A stretch of 64,000 bases of DNA. Source: Paraburkholderia kirstenboschensis (lineage in GTDB: Bacteria; Pseudomonadota; Gammaproteobacteria; Burkholderiales; Burkholderiaceae). The position numbers and the translations under genes were made by a program. The stretch is taken from the NCBI RefSeq assembly GCF_904848585.1, contig NZ_CAJHCR010000013.1, positions 149,475-213,474 of the forward strand. Reading direction: 5' to 3'. Position 1 is the first letter of the stretch; every line of letters begins with the position of its first letter. Positions 16,208 to 25,764 of this stretch are shown one piece after another. The notes beneath the pieces were generated by a model. It ran no database searches and was not told the origin of the DNA. It saw only the letters and a list, made by a program, of their open reading frames with translations.

Positions 16208-17674
16208 CTACAGTGTGTGCTGGATAGCGCGGAGACACACTGTCATGAGCGGCCCTGGAACGATGCCGAGCAACAGCACTGCGACGCCGTTCAGCGCGAG
16301 CAGCGCGCGGTTGCCAGCGCCAGCCGAGATGGGCGCTGCGTCCTGTGAGACGTCGAAGTACATCAACTTGACGATGCGCAGGTAGTAGAACGCGCCAAAT
16401 AGCGACGTTATTACGGCAAGCACGGCCAGCCAGGTTAAACCTGCATTGATCGTGGCTTCCAGCACGGCGAGCTTCGCATAGAATCCGACCATCGGGGGCA
16501 CTCCGGCAAGCGAGAACATCATGGCCATCATTACGAATGCGAACACGGCATCGCGCTGATTCAGTCCTTTCAGGTCGTCGAGTGTATCGGCTTCGAAGTC
16601 GCGTCGAGCGAGCTGCATGACGATGCCGAATGCACCGAGCGTCGCGATCAGATAGGCCACACTGTAGAACATCGCTGAGCCATATGCGCCCGCCGCCGAA
16701 CTCGCCCTTCCATCGACCACACCTGCCAGCATGCCGAGCATGACGAATCCCATGTTCGATATCGCAGAGTAAGCGAGCATCCGTTTCAGGTTGCGCTGCA
16801 CGATTCCGGTGATGTTGCCGACAATCAGCGACAGCGCCGCCAAAGTCACCAGCATGCTCTGCCAGTGTATGGCAAGCGGCAGCAGGCCCGTCACCAGGAA
16901 ACGCAAGCCCCACGCGAAGGCCGCTACCTTAGGGCCGCCCGCCGTCAGTAGCGTCATTGCGGTGGGCGCGCCATGGTAGACGTCCGGCACCCACATATGG
17001 AATGGCACGACGCCCATCTTGAACGCGATTCCGGCGACGACCAGGACGAGACCGAACAGCAGTACCGCGTCGTCAGCATGATGGGCAACGGCATCGCGGA
17101 CAGCATCCAGATAGAGCGACCCAGTCGCGCCATATAACATCGACAGGCCGTACAGCAGAAAGCCGGAAGCCAGTGCTCCCAGCACGTAGTATTTCATCGC
17201 CGCTTCGCTAGATTTCGGCGAATCCCTGCGCAACGCTATCAGTGCGTACAGGGACAACGACATGAGTTCGAGGCCAAGGTAAAGCGTCAGGAAATGGTTT
17301 CCTGAGATCATGATCAACTGGCCGAGCAGCGAAAACATGCCAAGTAGAAACACGTAATCCTGGAACATGCCGCGCTCGTCAAGATACCTTCGCGAATAAA
17401 CCAGCGAGACTGCGAAAGCGAACGACACTGCGGCCTTCATTACACTCGCGAACGAATCGACCAGGATCATCCGCGAGAAGAAGTGGTACTGCTGTGGATC
17501 AAACGACTGGATCACAAACAACACGCCGGCCACGGTCGATGACAAAAGCGCCATAAGGTAGGTGAGCTGACGCGTCGTAGCTTCTGAGCAGATATCTCCC
17601 AACCTCGAGGCGATCACTATCGAGAGCGCGACCACCGCGTCGGGTAACAGCACATACATCGGTGCGCTTTGCAT
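16208..17674 (-). CDS. Orphan NADH-quinone oxidoreductase subunit N-like protein
   Basis: 488 residues, about the length of NuoN, with some fourteen membrane helices. Functional landmarks of the antiporter-like subunits are kept: the helix-5 glutamate in YLGLELMSLSLYAL, the lysine in FKMGVVPFHMWVPDVYHGAP, a lysine in AGGPKVAAFA and KRMLAYSAISNMGFVMLG. The chosen ATG follows GAGGGCG. No other complex I gene is in the window; its same-strand neighbours are gltS and nhaA, both sodium-linked. It could be a spare NuoN or a subunit repurposed in ion transport. Which it is cannot be settled from this sequence. Confidence 0.8.
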   Translation of the reverse strand: MQSAPMYVLLPDAVVALSIVIASRLGDICSEATTRQLTYLMALLSSTVAGVLFVIQSFDPQQYHFFSRMILVDSFASVMKAAVSFAFAVSLVYSRRYLDERGMFQDYVFLLGMFSLLGQLIMISGNHFLTLYLGLELMSLSLYALIALRRDSPKSSEAAMKYYVLGALASGFLLYGLSMLYGATGSLYLDAVRDAVAHHADDAVLLFGLVLVVAGIAFKMGVVPFHMWVPDVYHGAPTAMTLLTAGGPKVAAFAWGLRFLVTGLLPLAIHWQSMLVTLAALSLIVGNITGIVQRNLKRMLAYSAISNMGFVMLGMLAGVVDGRASSAAGAYGSAMFYSVAYLIATLGAFGIVMQLARRDFEADTLDDLKGLNQRDAVFAFVMMAMMFSLAGVPPMVGFYAKLAVLEATINAGLTWLAVLAVITSLFGAFYYLRIVKLMYFDVSQDAAPISAGAGNRALLALNGVAVLLLGIVPGPLMTVCLRAIQHTL

Positions 17675-17826
17675 GGTAACGCCCTCGTAGCGGAGAAATG
17701 CAGAACGATTGCGGCCGCCCCTCATTCGGACCGGCAGTGGAAGGGCTTGTGCAGCCGTTACTTCGACAGCCATTTCGACGCACTAGTCCCTTTCACGATG
17801 CTCCTTCCAGGCAGACCTCGGACTCG

Positions 17827-19029
17827 TTACCCATAAATTGGAAGCAGCAGAAACAGCTTGATGACAATCGCGTTCGCGATATCGATAAAAAAAGCGCCCA
17901 CCATCGGTACTATGAGAAATGCCACATGAGAAGGACCGAAACGCTCGGTAATGGCTTGCATGTTGACGATGGCAGTCGGAGTGGCCCCGAGGCCGAAACC
18001 GCAGTGTCCGGCCGCCAGCACCGCCGCGTCGTAGTTGGCGCCCATAACGCGGAAAGTGACGAAGATGGCATAGGCCGCCATCGCTATCGCCTGCACTGCC
18101 AGAATGACGACAAGCGGCAATGCAAGCGAAGCCAGGTCCCCGAGGCGCAAGCTCATCAGCGCAATGCCAAGAAAGAGCGCGAGACTGACGTTTCCGAGCA
18201 GCGACACCGCAAGTTCGAAGACTGCGTAATAGCCGCGCCACGCGAGCCCATTGCGTAAAAGGACGCCCACGAACAAGACACAAACAAACGGTGGAAGCTC
18301 GAGCGCGGTGCCGGTCAGGCTGGACGCGATCGCCGATCCGATCGCGAGGCAACTGGCAATCAGCGCGACGGTTTCAATGAGTGCTTCTGCTGTGATGGCC
18401 CGCACGGCTTTCGGCTCCTCGAAACCGCTTGCGGGCGCGACGACCGCCTCAGGCTTCGGGATAAGCGCGTAGCGCGTGATGAGTATGCGCGCGACCGGCC
18501 CGCCAATCAGTCCGCCCAGGATAAGTCCGGAAGTTGCACAGGCCACCGCGATTTCAGCCGCTGAGGTTAGCCCGTGCCGTTCCGCAAAGACCTTTGCCCA
18601 CGCCGCACCCGTACCATGGCCGCCGGAAAGAGTCACCGAGGCCCCCAGTAGGCCGAGAAGTCGATCTTCGCCCAGCCCCCACGCGAGACAGATGCCCAAC
18701 GTATCTTGCATCACTAACAAACCGACGACGACGCCGAGGAAAACGATCAGCGCCCGCCCGCCTGCTCTCAGGCGGGTCAGATCGGCGCCCAGACCGATAG
18801 TCGCGAAGAACGCAAGCATGAGGGGTACCTGAAGCGCCGTGTCGAAGCGGACTTCGATCTTAGCGGCGGTTTGCAATATAAACACCACCAATGCAATCAG
18901 TAGGCCACCGACCACCGGCTCCGGAATGCTGTATTGGCGCAGCACGGCGCTGCGCGCGAGAATCTGCCGTCCCAGTAGAAGAACGAGCGCGGCAGCCATT
19001 AGAGTTTCGAGCGCATCGAGTCTCAACAT
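17827..19029 (-). CDS. gltS: Sodium/glutamate symporter
   Basis: 400 residues, the family's usual length, with ten or so membrane helices in two inverted halves. The reentrant-loop signatures are visible in both: SGGHGTGAAWAKVF near residue 132 and GHCGFGLGATPTAIVNMQAI near 340. The protein imports glutamate with sodium at the inner membrane. It follows nhaA by 35 bases and precedes the nuoN-like gene by about 150, so the three are probably one transcript. Confidence 0.9.
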   Translation of the reverse strand: MLRLDALETLMAAALVLLLGRQILARSAVLRQYSIPEPVVGGLLIALVVFILQTAAKIEVRFDTALQVPLMLAFFATIGLGADLTRLRAGGRALIVFLGVVVGLLVMQDTLGICLAWGLGEDRLLGLLGASVTLSGGHGTGAAWAKVFAERHGLTSAAEIAVACATSGLILGGLIGGPVARILITRYALIPKPEAVVAPASGFEEPKAVRAITAEALIETVALIASCLAIGSAIASSLTGTALELPPFVCVLFVGVLLRNGLAWRGYYAVFELAVSLLGNVSLALFLGIALMSLRLGDLASLALPLVVILAVQAIAMAAYAIFVTFRVMGANYDAAVLAAGHCGFGLGATPTAIVNMQAITERFGPSHVAFLIVPMVGAFFIDIANAIVIKLFLLLPIYG

Positions 19030-19064
19030 GTCATTTTCTCCGCTCGCCCGCTCCTTGAACCAGA

Positions 19065-20276
19065 CTAAACGTCGTGATGAGATGTACTTGATTCACCCCG
19101 TGCGAATCTGATCAACAGGTAACCGGTAATGCCTGATAGCGTTGACCCAGCGATCACGCCCAGCCGAACCGGCGTGAAAGAGTCCGGCCCCTCAAAGGCG
19201 AGCGAGCCAATGAACAGACTCATAGTGAAACCAACACCGCATAGTGCGGCGACTCCCGTCAACTGCAACCAGGTGGCGCCATCTGGGAGCTTGGCCTTAC
19301 CGAGCCCCACCAGGACGGCACACGCCGCACAGACGCCGACGAGCTTGCCGATAAAAAGACCGGCCGCTATGCCGAGTGGCAGTGGCTCTGCGAGTGCAGC
19401 CAGAGAAACGCCGGAGAAAGAGACGCCGGCATTGGCAAATGCGAAGACAGGCAACACCGCAAAGGCCACCCAGGGATGTAGCGCTTGCTCCAACTGATGC
19501 AGTGGCGCATGGACTTCAGGGTCGTTCGTTTTCAATGGGACCGCGAAAGCAATGGCGACTCCCGCGAGCGTTGCATGCACGCCCGACTTAAGAACGAAGA
19601 TCCATAAAACCACACCGACAAGAATGTAAGGTGCGATGCGAGTGACGTTCTGCATGTTCAACGCAACGAGTAGCGCAATCGCACACGCGGCACCGAAAAG
19701 CATCGGTAGGGACACGTCAGCGGTGTAAAAAAGCGCAATGATGACGATAGCGCCAAGGTCGTCGGCGATCGCCACGGCTGTGAGAAAGACCTTCAACGAC
19801 ATTGGCACGCGCCTGCGGAGCAGCGAAAGCACACCGAGCGCAAACGCAATGTCGGTAGCCGTTGGGATCGCCCAGCCGTTCGTGGCAGAGCTGTTCCCGC
19901 GGTTTATCAGGAGATAGATCACTGCCGGCACCGCCATCCCGCCGATCCCGGCAGCCACTGGCAGCACGACTTGCGCGGGCGTGGATAACTCGCCTTCAAT
20001 CACCTCCCGTTTGACCTCCAGTCCGATGAGCAGGAAAAATATCGCCATCAGCCCATCGTTGATCCAGAGCAGGAGTGGTTTGGCGATGAGCAATGAGCCA
20101 AACCGGATCTCCACGGGCGTCCGCAGCACATCATCGTAGGCCTGGTGAAGCGGCGAGTTGCTGCAGATCAGTGCAAGGACAGTTGTTCCCACCAGCAGTA
20201 ATCCACCGGCCGACTCCAGCGCAAGAAAGGTTGCAATCCTGTCAGCCGCCTTGCGTATCGGAATGTAAGTCGCCAT
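19065..20276 (-). CDS. nhaA: Na+/H+ antiporter NhaA
   Basis: 403 residues. The ion-binding aspartates are present: Asp142 in IPTATDIAFALG and Asp172/Asp173 in AIADDLGAI; LFIGKLVG supplies the helix-10 lysine. NDGLMAIFFLLIGLEVKRE is the typical helix-2 segment. The family expels sodium in exchange for protons and sets internal pH. The ATG at 20276 follows GGAGCC at good distance; ATGs at 20288 and 20315 are less well placed. First gene of the nhaA-gltS-nuoN-like group. Confidence 0.93.
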   Translation of the reverse strand: MATYIPIRKAADRIATFLALESAGGLLLVGTTVLALICSNSPLHQAYDDVLRTPVEIRFGSLLIAKPLLLWINDGLMAIFFLLIGLEVKREVIEGELSTPAQVVLPVAAGIGGMAVPAVIYLLINRGNSSATNGWAIPTATDIAFALGVLSLLRRRVPMSLKVFLTAVAIADDLGAIVIIALFYTADVSLPMLFGAACAIALLVALNMQNVTRIAPYILVGVVLWIFVLKSGVHATLAGVAIAFAVPLKTNDPEVHAPLHQLEQALHPWVAFAVLPVFAFANAGVSFSGVSLAALAEPLPLGIAAGLFIGKLVGVCAACAVLVGLGKAKLPDGATWLQLTGVAALCGVGFTMSLFIGSLAFEGPDSFTPVRLGVIAGSTLSGITGYLLIRFARGESSTSHHDV

Positions 20277-20335
20277 GCTTGGCTCCATGGTATGCGCGTC
20301 GCCAGACACGCCCACTCAACATCGCCTGCAACCAC

Positions 20336-21019
20336 CTAACGCACGCACGATACATAAGCCCGATGGGAGCTATGGTCAATGCGCACCCGCCCCTCTTTGA
20401 GGTCGACCACCTTGCGATAGCCAGTACCGGCGACAGTATTTGTCCAGTAATAACTAGCGCCGCCCCAACCATATCGCCCGCCCGGATATCTCGCGTCGTT
20501 TTGCAGGGCAACAATCGAGTAGGTATCCTGTTTGCCGTCTGCGGCCGTAGCGTAGGCGACTAGCGCCCTCAGTTCATCGACGGAGGGCAATCGCATACGA
20601 CGCTTCGTACATTGGTAAAGCGCATCGTGAAAGTTGTAGCGAACGATCCGGGTACCGGAAAACTGATCCTTTGCGTCTCTTGTTGCGCTCCGGTGCTTCG
20701 TTTCCCACGGATACAGATGAGTTGCCGGCGGAGAGAAACACGTTGGGTGGGAGAGCACGGTGGCGCCTCCGCCGATCATTGGAAAGGTCCCGGCAGGCAG
20801 GCAAATATCCTCTCGCACGGCTGCGTGGGCAGCGCTCTGCAATAGAGTGACAGTCAGGACGAAGCACACACGCAGCGCTACTCGAAGCGGCAATGAGCGG
20901 ACGCACTGTGTGAGACACGGACAGCACGTGTGTGCGACTAATCGAGGCGACGGGCGAGCGCTCATGGCCGGACCGACCACAGGACGTATCGAGGCAAGGA
21001 GCTCGCAGGTTGAATTCAT
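20336..21019 (-). CDS. Secreted DUF1566 (Lcl C-terminal domain) protein
   Basis: 227 residues. A hydrophobic segment (VALRVCFVLTVTLLQSAAHA) ends near residue 66 in a likely signal-peptidase site, so the true start may lie further in, at the ATG at 20965. The mature part has features of DUF1566: LPSVDELRALV, YYWTNTV, and a C-terminal block with RAYVSCVR. Domains of this kind occur in exported and surface proteins of unknown activity. It is upstream of nhaA on the same strand, about 60 bases away. Confidence 0.65.
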   Translation of the reverse strand: MNSTCELLASIRPVVGPAMSARPSPRLVAHTCCPCLTQCVRSLPLRVALRVCFVLTVTLLQSAAHAAVREDICLPAGTFPMIGGGATVLSHPTCFSPPATHLYPWETKHRSATRDAKDQFSGTRIVRYNFHDALYQCTKRRMRLPSVDELRALVAYATAADGKQDTYSIVALQNDARYPGGRYGWGGASYYWTNTVAGTGYRKVVDLKEGRVRIDHSSHRAYVSCVR

Positions 21020-21901
21020 GGCAGCCTCATACCGTGCGTTAGCGGTTGAATTACCTCATTCTTTACGGCGCCAAAACCCTCTGGGCACTACCGTGATATC
21101 GGCTCGGACCGCCGCAGACGCGCTCCGGAGCGATTACAAGGTTCTCGTAGGCAGCGGTGCTGCGGCCGATTGCGTTAGCGGCGAGTCGCACGTTAGCGGA
21201 GGTGCGGAATAAGCCCATGGCCGCCGATGATGCGTGCTGGCGCGCCATCTCACCGCAGAATTACTGTAATTTGTATGAAGTTCCGGTGATGTGTTCGCTA
21301 CCGAATGTCTGCGTAGGCCGGGAGGCGCGTCGGCACGCCGACCCTGGCTGTGCGTCATGTTCCAAAGTGCACCGACACGGACCGGGGCGGCGCATTCAAC
21401 GTCGCGGCACGCTTTGACAGCATGCGTTTGTCGCCGGGTTGGCTAATGCAGTGTAGGTGTTGAAACGGCCTGCGTAAACGCAATGGCAATCATGACAACC
21501 GAGGAGCGCGGCATGCTCGATCCGATCGACAGCTCTCCTCCTGGCTGACTTGCCGACCTTCGCCACTAATGTCAATCGAACGGCGCGGTAGCCGTCACTG
21601 GCAGGCCACCTGCTGGTTGCCGAATTGGCTGCGGGTGCATCGCATCGTGTTGGATTCGCCTGATCCGATGGTTGCCGATCAGACAGGAACCAGTGGATGA
21701 TGGCCAGGAAAAACTGATTTGGTGTTGAGCGTAATAGAAGGCAGCCGCAATGTTCTGCGTACTTACCTGCATCATTAGCCAATGAGGCAAAAGATGACTT
21801 ACCGTAGCTTCGCAGCGACTTAAGCGCACGAGTAATCTGTGCGGGAGTCGGCAGCCGACGCTGCAATGGAACAACTGATTTAGCGAATCTGGCCGGCAGG
21901 A
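21020..21901. other. Intergenic region, no supported gene
   Basis: Nearly 900 bases. Open frames on both strands have no recognisable family content, poor ribosome sites and odd composition. It separates the nhaA block from the glycan locus and may hold decayed DNA. No tRNA, repeat or insertion-sequence end is evident. Confidence 0.5.
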
Positions 21902-23998
21902 CTAATGGGTCTTCAGGCGTCTGCGCAACCATCTCGCCACGTTGAGACTATGCAGCATCATCGTAGCCCCAAGCGGGGGAGCTGCGCGGACCACGCTTCC
22001 CTCAGGCCATTCGGAGATTAGCGGCTCGCCATTACCTGCTCCACGCCTCGAGATCCACTCCCGGGCATTGAGCGACAGGGGGGGCGCGACTTCCCCAAAC
22101 ACGCTATGCAGTTGATCGCTTGCATGCGGAAACGAGCCTAGCGCGCTCGCCTCGCTCCGAGAGGGCGAGCCAATCACCAGTTTAGTTACGATGGCAGCCC
22201 CCTGTGCCAATCCGTCGAGACAATCCAGTATGTCGATTCCAGCTGTTGTAAGCACGACCAGCACATCATCGATATAAGCGTTGATCACATCGTGCTGGAT
22301 TTTCAGGCCCCAAGCCAGTGCCTGCGGATTGTCCTGGGTGAGGAGTTCCGGAAAGACAGAGCCGTCGCCTGCTCGCCTGTATCCGGTCGTCGTGCCGTGG
22401 TCCGCCGCGCACAATGCTTCGAATAGGGGCCCTCGAACGAAAGGTCTTATAGGCTCAGCCACGGACTCGCTGAGGTAGTCGTCGAGGCTGCCGCAGTTCT
22501 CCGGACGATAATAAAGTCCGAAATAGAAACCCGAAAGTCGGCGGGTGAAACTAGCGTCCCGGCTACACGCGACCTTCGCCAGCGAACGCTGCAAGTTTCC
22601 CCGCCATCCAATATCGACAACACCGACGTTCCCGTCGGCGAAGAATGCTTTCTGCTCCAGATAGTCGAGCAGTAGCTGTCGCGCCGAAGAGGCGGTCGCG
22701 TTAATCAGGTTGACCACTTCTTTGTCTGTGCGAATGTATCGGATCACTTGATCTACTTCGGATCGATTCATGGCGTCATGAGGAGAGCGAATACCAAGAC
22801 GCTCGTGCATACCGGCGATGGCCGGATGGTTGATATCCAGGTCGAACTTTTTGAATATGTCGGCCAGCGAACTGCCCGACTTAATGCCGAAATGGCTTAA
22901 GTCGCCTTCTGATACGTCGAGGAGGGCGGGCAAGTGAAGCGATTGCCGCGACACGTGCAGATAGTGCACTTTGATCGGCAGGCGATATGCGCTCACTATC
23001 TTTTTCGCAATGGACAAGAGGATCTGGCCGTCACGTGCCAGAAAGAATAACTGATCGATTTTCCGGCGCCTGGCTTGCGTGAGGAGCCACACGACAAACG
23101 CAAGAAGCAACGGGCCCACGAAGCCAGCCGATATCTCTGCAAGCGTCTCGTCGTGGTCGCTCATGGTCTTGACGCGCAGACGCGCCGTGCGCGCGCTTCC
23201 CGACAGAGCAGATCCAAGCAGCGGCGGCTTGATTGCCGCCTTGTCGAGCTCGCGTTCCAACCGATTGGGCGCAGCCTTGAAGAACGGCGCGGCACGACCG
23301 CCTGCGCGGCAGACCTGAAACACATCGGAGAATACGTTGTCGCCAACGTGCAGGTGTTTCACTTCACTGCCTTTGGCATCTGAAAAGAGAGATCCAGTCC
23401 TCTTGGTACGATAGTTCTCGCATGAAATGAACAATTGGGCCGGGTCAACTCGCACGCCGCAACTGCTGAGCATGGTTTCCAGGTCTGATCGAGAAAAGTA
23501 GATGTCCGAGATAATTGCCGTTCTTCCCAATGCCGACAAGCGGTTGAAAGTCTCCACCATGCCGGTTATGGGACGCAGCAGGCGCTTTTCGAGCGCGACT
23601 TCGATAGCCTGCGCCGCAGACAGAAATCTGCGTGGCAAGTCCGCCGACGCCGCAATCTCCGCGTAAATGTTTTCTAGCGTCACTTCGCGCTCGATACTGG
23701 CCTTGCGTGCCCTCCACTCCGCCGATTGCCGAATCGTCATCCATTCGTCGGGCTTTACGACCGAACCAAATTTGCGTTGCAGCCGATACCCCGTCATGAG
23801 AAAGACGTCGGAGGGCCTTTGTAAAGGCCTTGTTATTAAGGTATCGAATGCATCAAAAGAGACGAGGCCGTCCCCGGTCCATATTCTCTGCGCATCCACG
23901 TCTTGCAGCGGAGGCATGCCCGCAAAAAATCGCTGAATGCCAGCGGACACGAATCGGCGGCCGATGACGCGTTCGAGAAGGAGGTCCGTCGCATTCAT
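21902..23998 (-). CDS. Two-domain HAD-superfamily protein of a surface-polysaccharide locus
   Basis: 698 residues. The N-terminal HAD domain has motif I as SFDAFDTLITRP (nucleophile Asp49, acid Asp52), motif II around AIISDIYFS, a lysine in NYRTKRTGSLF, and motif IV HVGDNVFSD. A second region from about 300 to 560 has FFLARDGQILLSIAKKI, LHVSRQSLHLP and VGVVDIGWRGNLQRS, a pairing seen in large HAD proteins of capsule and O-antigen clusters. The ATG follows AGGAAG and overlaps the stop of the upstream gene. Its substrate is unknown; a phosphatase step or sugar transfer in glycan assembly is likely. Confidence 0.7.
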   Translation of the reverse strand: MNATDLLLERVIGRRFVSAGIQRFFAGMPPLQDVDAQRIWTGDGLVSFDAFDTLITRPLQRPSDVFLMTGYRLQRKFGSVVKPDEWMTIRQSAEWRARKASIEREVTLENIYAEIAASADLPRRFLSAAQAIEVALEKRLLRPITGMVETFNRLSALGRTAIISDIYFSRSDLETMLSSCGVRVDPAQLFISCENYRTKRTGSLFSDAKGSEVKHLHVGDNVFSDVFQVCRAGGRAAPFFKAAPNRLERELDKAAIKPPLLGSALSGSARTARLRVKTMSDHDETLAEISAGFVGPLLLAFVVWLLTQARRRKIDQLFFLARDGQILLSIAKKIVSAYRLPIKVHYLHVSRQSLHLPALLDVSEGDLSHFGIKSGSSLADIFKKFDLDINHPAIAGMHERLGIRSPHDAMNRSEVDQVIRYIRTDKEVVNLINATASSARQLLLDYLEQKAFFADGNVGVVDIGWRGNLQRSLAKVACSRDASFTRRLSGFYFGLYYRPENCGSLDDYLSESVAEPIRPFVRGPLFEALCAADHGTTTGYRRAGDGSVFPELLTQDNPQALAWGLKIQHDVINAYIDDVLVVLTTAGIDILDCLDGLAQGAAIVTKLVIGSPSRSEASALGSFPHASDQLHSVFGEVAPPLSLNAREWISRRGAGNGEPLISEWPEGSVVRAAPPLGATMMLHSLNVARWLRRRLKTH

Positions 23999-24543
23999 CG
24001 GTATCTTCCTGCTTTCAAAAAGAGGTTCGCTTTCGACGGCGCCGCGCTTGGCCGTTTGCTCTCCCGAAGCGCGGGCATGTCGCTCTGTGGGTCGGCGATT
24101 AGCCATCGACCATCATCATCTTCAACACCGCCGGTTACAGCGACTCGATCGCAGACTACGACGATCTCTGCGCCATACGACGGCTCGATCACCAATAGAT
24201 TCCAGTCTCCGCAGGCTATATTTTCTTCATATCGTGTCAAAGTGGACGAGCCGAGCCGGACTTCGGTCCCATTCAGTGAATTTGCCCAGTTCACCTTTGT
24301 CGTGAGTTCACCATCTGCGAATTGATGCCAGGAGGAAAGCAATACCCTCGACACCACGTTGTGGCGGATGATGTCGGACGCCCTCAGCGCATGTATTCCT
24401 CCACAGCATATTGCTCGCACATCGGCGTCCCTCAATGCAAACGTCGTGCGTAGTTCGGACTTGAGACGATGATGTTCAACGGAAAGTAGTTCGGCCTCTT
24501 GAAAACCAAGCGCCACTTCTTTCGTCAGTAATTCATCTTTCAT
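23995..24543 (-). CDS. Hypothetical protein coupled to the HAD gene
   Basis: 182 residues that I do not recognise. It starts MKDELLTKEVALGFQEAELL after a GAGG site and ends in a basic tail. A middle part (VVSRVLLSSWHQFADGELTT, then NWANSLNGTEVRLGSS) looks like a folded beta-rich domain with several tryptophans; there is no signal peptide or membrane helix. Its stop and the HAD start overlap by four bases, so the two products are probably made together and may act together. A start further upstream is possible but lacks a ribosome site. Confidence 0.6.
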   Translation of the reverse strand: MKDELLTKEVALGFQEAELLSVEHHRLKSELRTTFALRDADVRAICCGGIHALRASDIIRHNVVSRVLLSSWHQFADGELTTKVNWANSLNGTEVRLGSSTLTRYEENIACGDWNLLVIEPSYGAEIVVVCDRVAVTGGVEDDDGRWLIADPQSDMPALRESKRPSAAPSKANLFLKAGRYR

Positions 24544-24712
24544 ATTGATCCTCAAGGCGTAGAGGTGTTCACAGAGCCATGCAGCGGCCGGATTCTGTGA
24601 TGAGACCGCAAACCGAGCCTTCGGCGCCCGGAGCCTTCGTGGATTTTCTTTCGCACCGTCGTGTTTACGAGGGTGGCACGCGTGCTTCGCGCTAACAGTC
24701 CGAACCCCATTT

Positions 24713-25714
24713 CTAACCGGCACGATTGCGAGCTAGCGGATTGCAGATATAACGAACCGCGTAGTCAGCGATAGGTGAATATGGAACCAGACAGAGACTG
24801 GACAGCATCAGTGTTCCGACCTTTTTCTTCAGGCTCCAGAATGGATTCGCCACAATTGCGTGCACATAAGCATGCGAATGTCGCAACATCCAGCGCCACC
24901 GGGTCGTCAACGGCGCCTGATAGACACTCGAGCAAAAATACGCTCTCTCAAGTGCGAAGTCGTGGAAGTCCCGTGGCAACTCCATTCCCAAGCGGTGCGA
25001 TGCTATTTCTCGCAGAGTAGCCCACCGCGACGTGAATGCTTTGGGCGCCTTATCGATCTGCTCGGAATTGGCAAACGAAGCGCCTCGCGCCCCGCTATCT
25101 ACCCGATACCCGCCGAGCGACTTTGGGATGCTTGATACTGGCCCAACGAGAGCCGCGCCATAAATCGCGTAGAAGTCTGCGCCATACCGGCTCTTGACCG
25201 TTTCAGGGACGGGAAAAATCTTTCGTAGCGCACTGACGCTATACGCGTTGCCAGATGCAGGAGGGGAAGGGTAGAGCCACCCGTCGAGGAGAGGCTTCAA
25301 ACAGTCGCCGTCCGTTAAAGAGTGCGGTACATGTACTCCCGTACATTTGCTCGTCCTGTCGATTATATCCAGCCTGAACTGCACCTTCGCCGCGTTTTCT
25401 CTTTGGAAGCGCTGCATTACTTCAGTCACTGCACCGGGATAGAGGACATCATCGGAGTCCAGAAATAGAACATAGTCCGTCTTCAGCAGCTGCAGTGCCA
25501 GGTTGTAGGCGGAGACCTGCCCACCGTTGTCCTTGAAAATGGTCGCTATGCGTGCATCGTAGGTTTTCAAAATCGCGCGCGACCCGTCTGTCGATCCGTC
25601 GTCGATGACCATGACGTGCGTATTCGTGTAATCCTGCGCGAGCGCCGACTCGATTGCCTCTGCCAGATACTGTTCATAGTTGTAGTTGCAGATTACAACG
25701 TTCATTTCTTCCAT
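24713..25714 (-). CDS. Family 2 glycosyltransferase
   Basis: 333 residues with the GT-A fold: VVICNYNYEQYLAEAIESAL at the start, VIDDGSTDGSR (nucleotide-sugar loop), and the metal site FLDSDDVLYPGA near residue 95. The C-terminal third is basic (YVHAIVANPFWSLKKK) and probably lies against the membrane. Transfers a sugar from a nucleotide donor to a lipid or glycan acceptor. The ATG at 25714 follows AGGA. It is a close relative of the next gene upstream, apparently by duplication; ASGNAYSVSALRKIFP here matches GSGNAWARSFLRKIFP there. Confidence 0.88.
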   Translation of the reverse strand: MEEMNVVICNYNYEQYLAEAIESALAQDYTNTHVMVIDDGSTDGSRAILKTYDARIATIFKDNGGQVSAYNLALQLLKTDYVLFLDSDDVLYPGAVTEVMQRFQRENAAKVQFRLDIIDRTSKCTGVHVPHSLTDGDCLKPLLDGWLYPSPPASGNAYSVSALRKIFPVPETVKSRYGADFYAIYGAALVGPVSSIPKSLGGYRVDSGARGASFANSEQIDKAPKAFTSRWATLREIASHRLGMELPRDFHDFALERAYFCSSVYQAPLTTRWRWMLRHSHAYVHAIVANPFWSLKKKVGTLMLSSLCLVPYSPIADYAVRYICNPLARNRAG

Positions 25715-25764
25715 GGTGATGTCCTGGCAAGAGCTGAAGGCGATCTTACGAACCCAATATGCGT

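Noticed and set aside
21396..21932. A 178-codon open frame on the - strand
   Set aside because: Overlaps the end of the HAD gene in another frame; no motifs. Left as an intergenic region.
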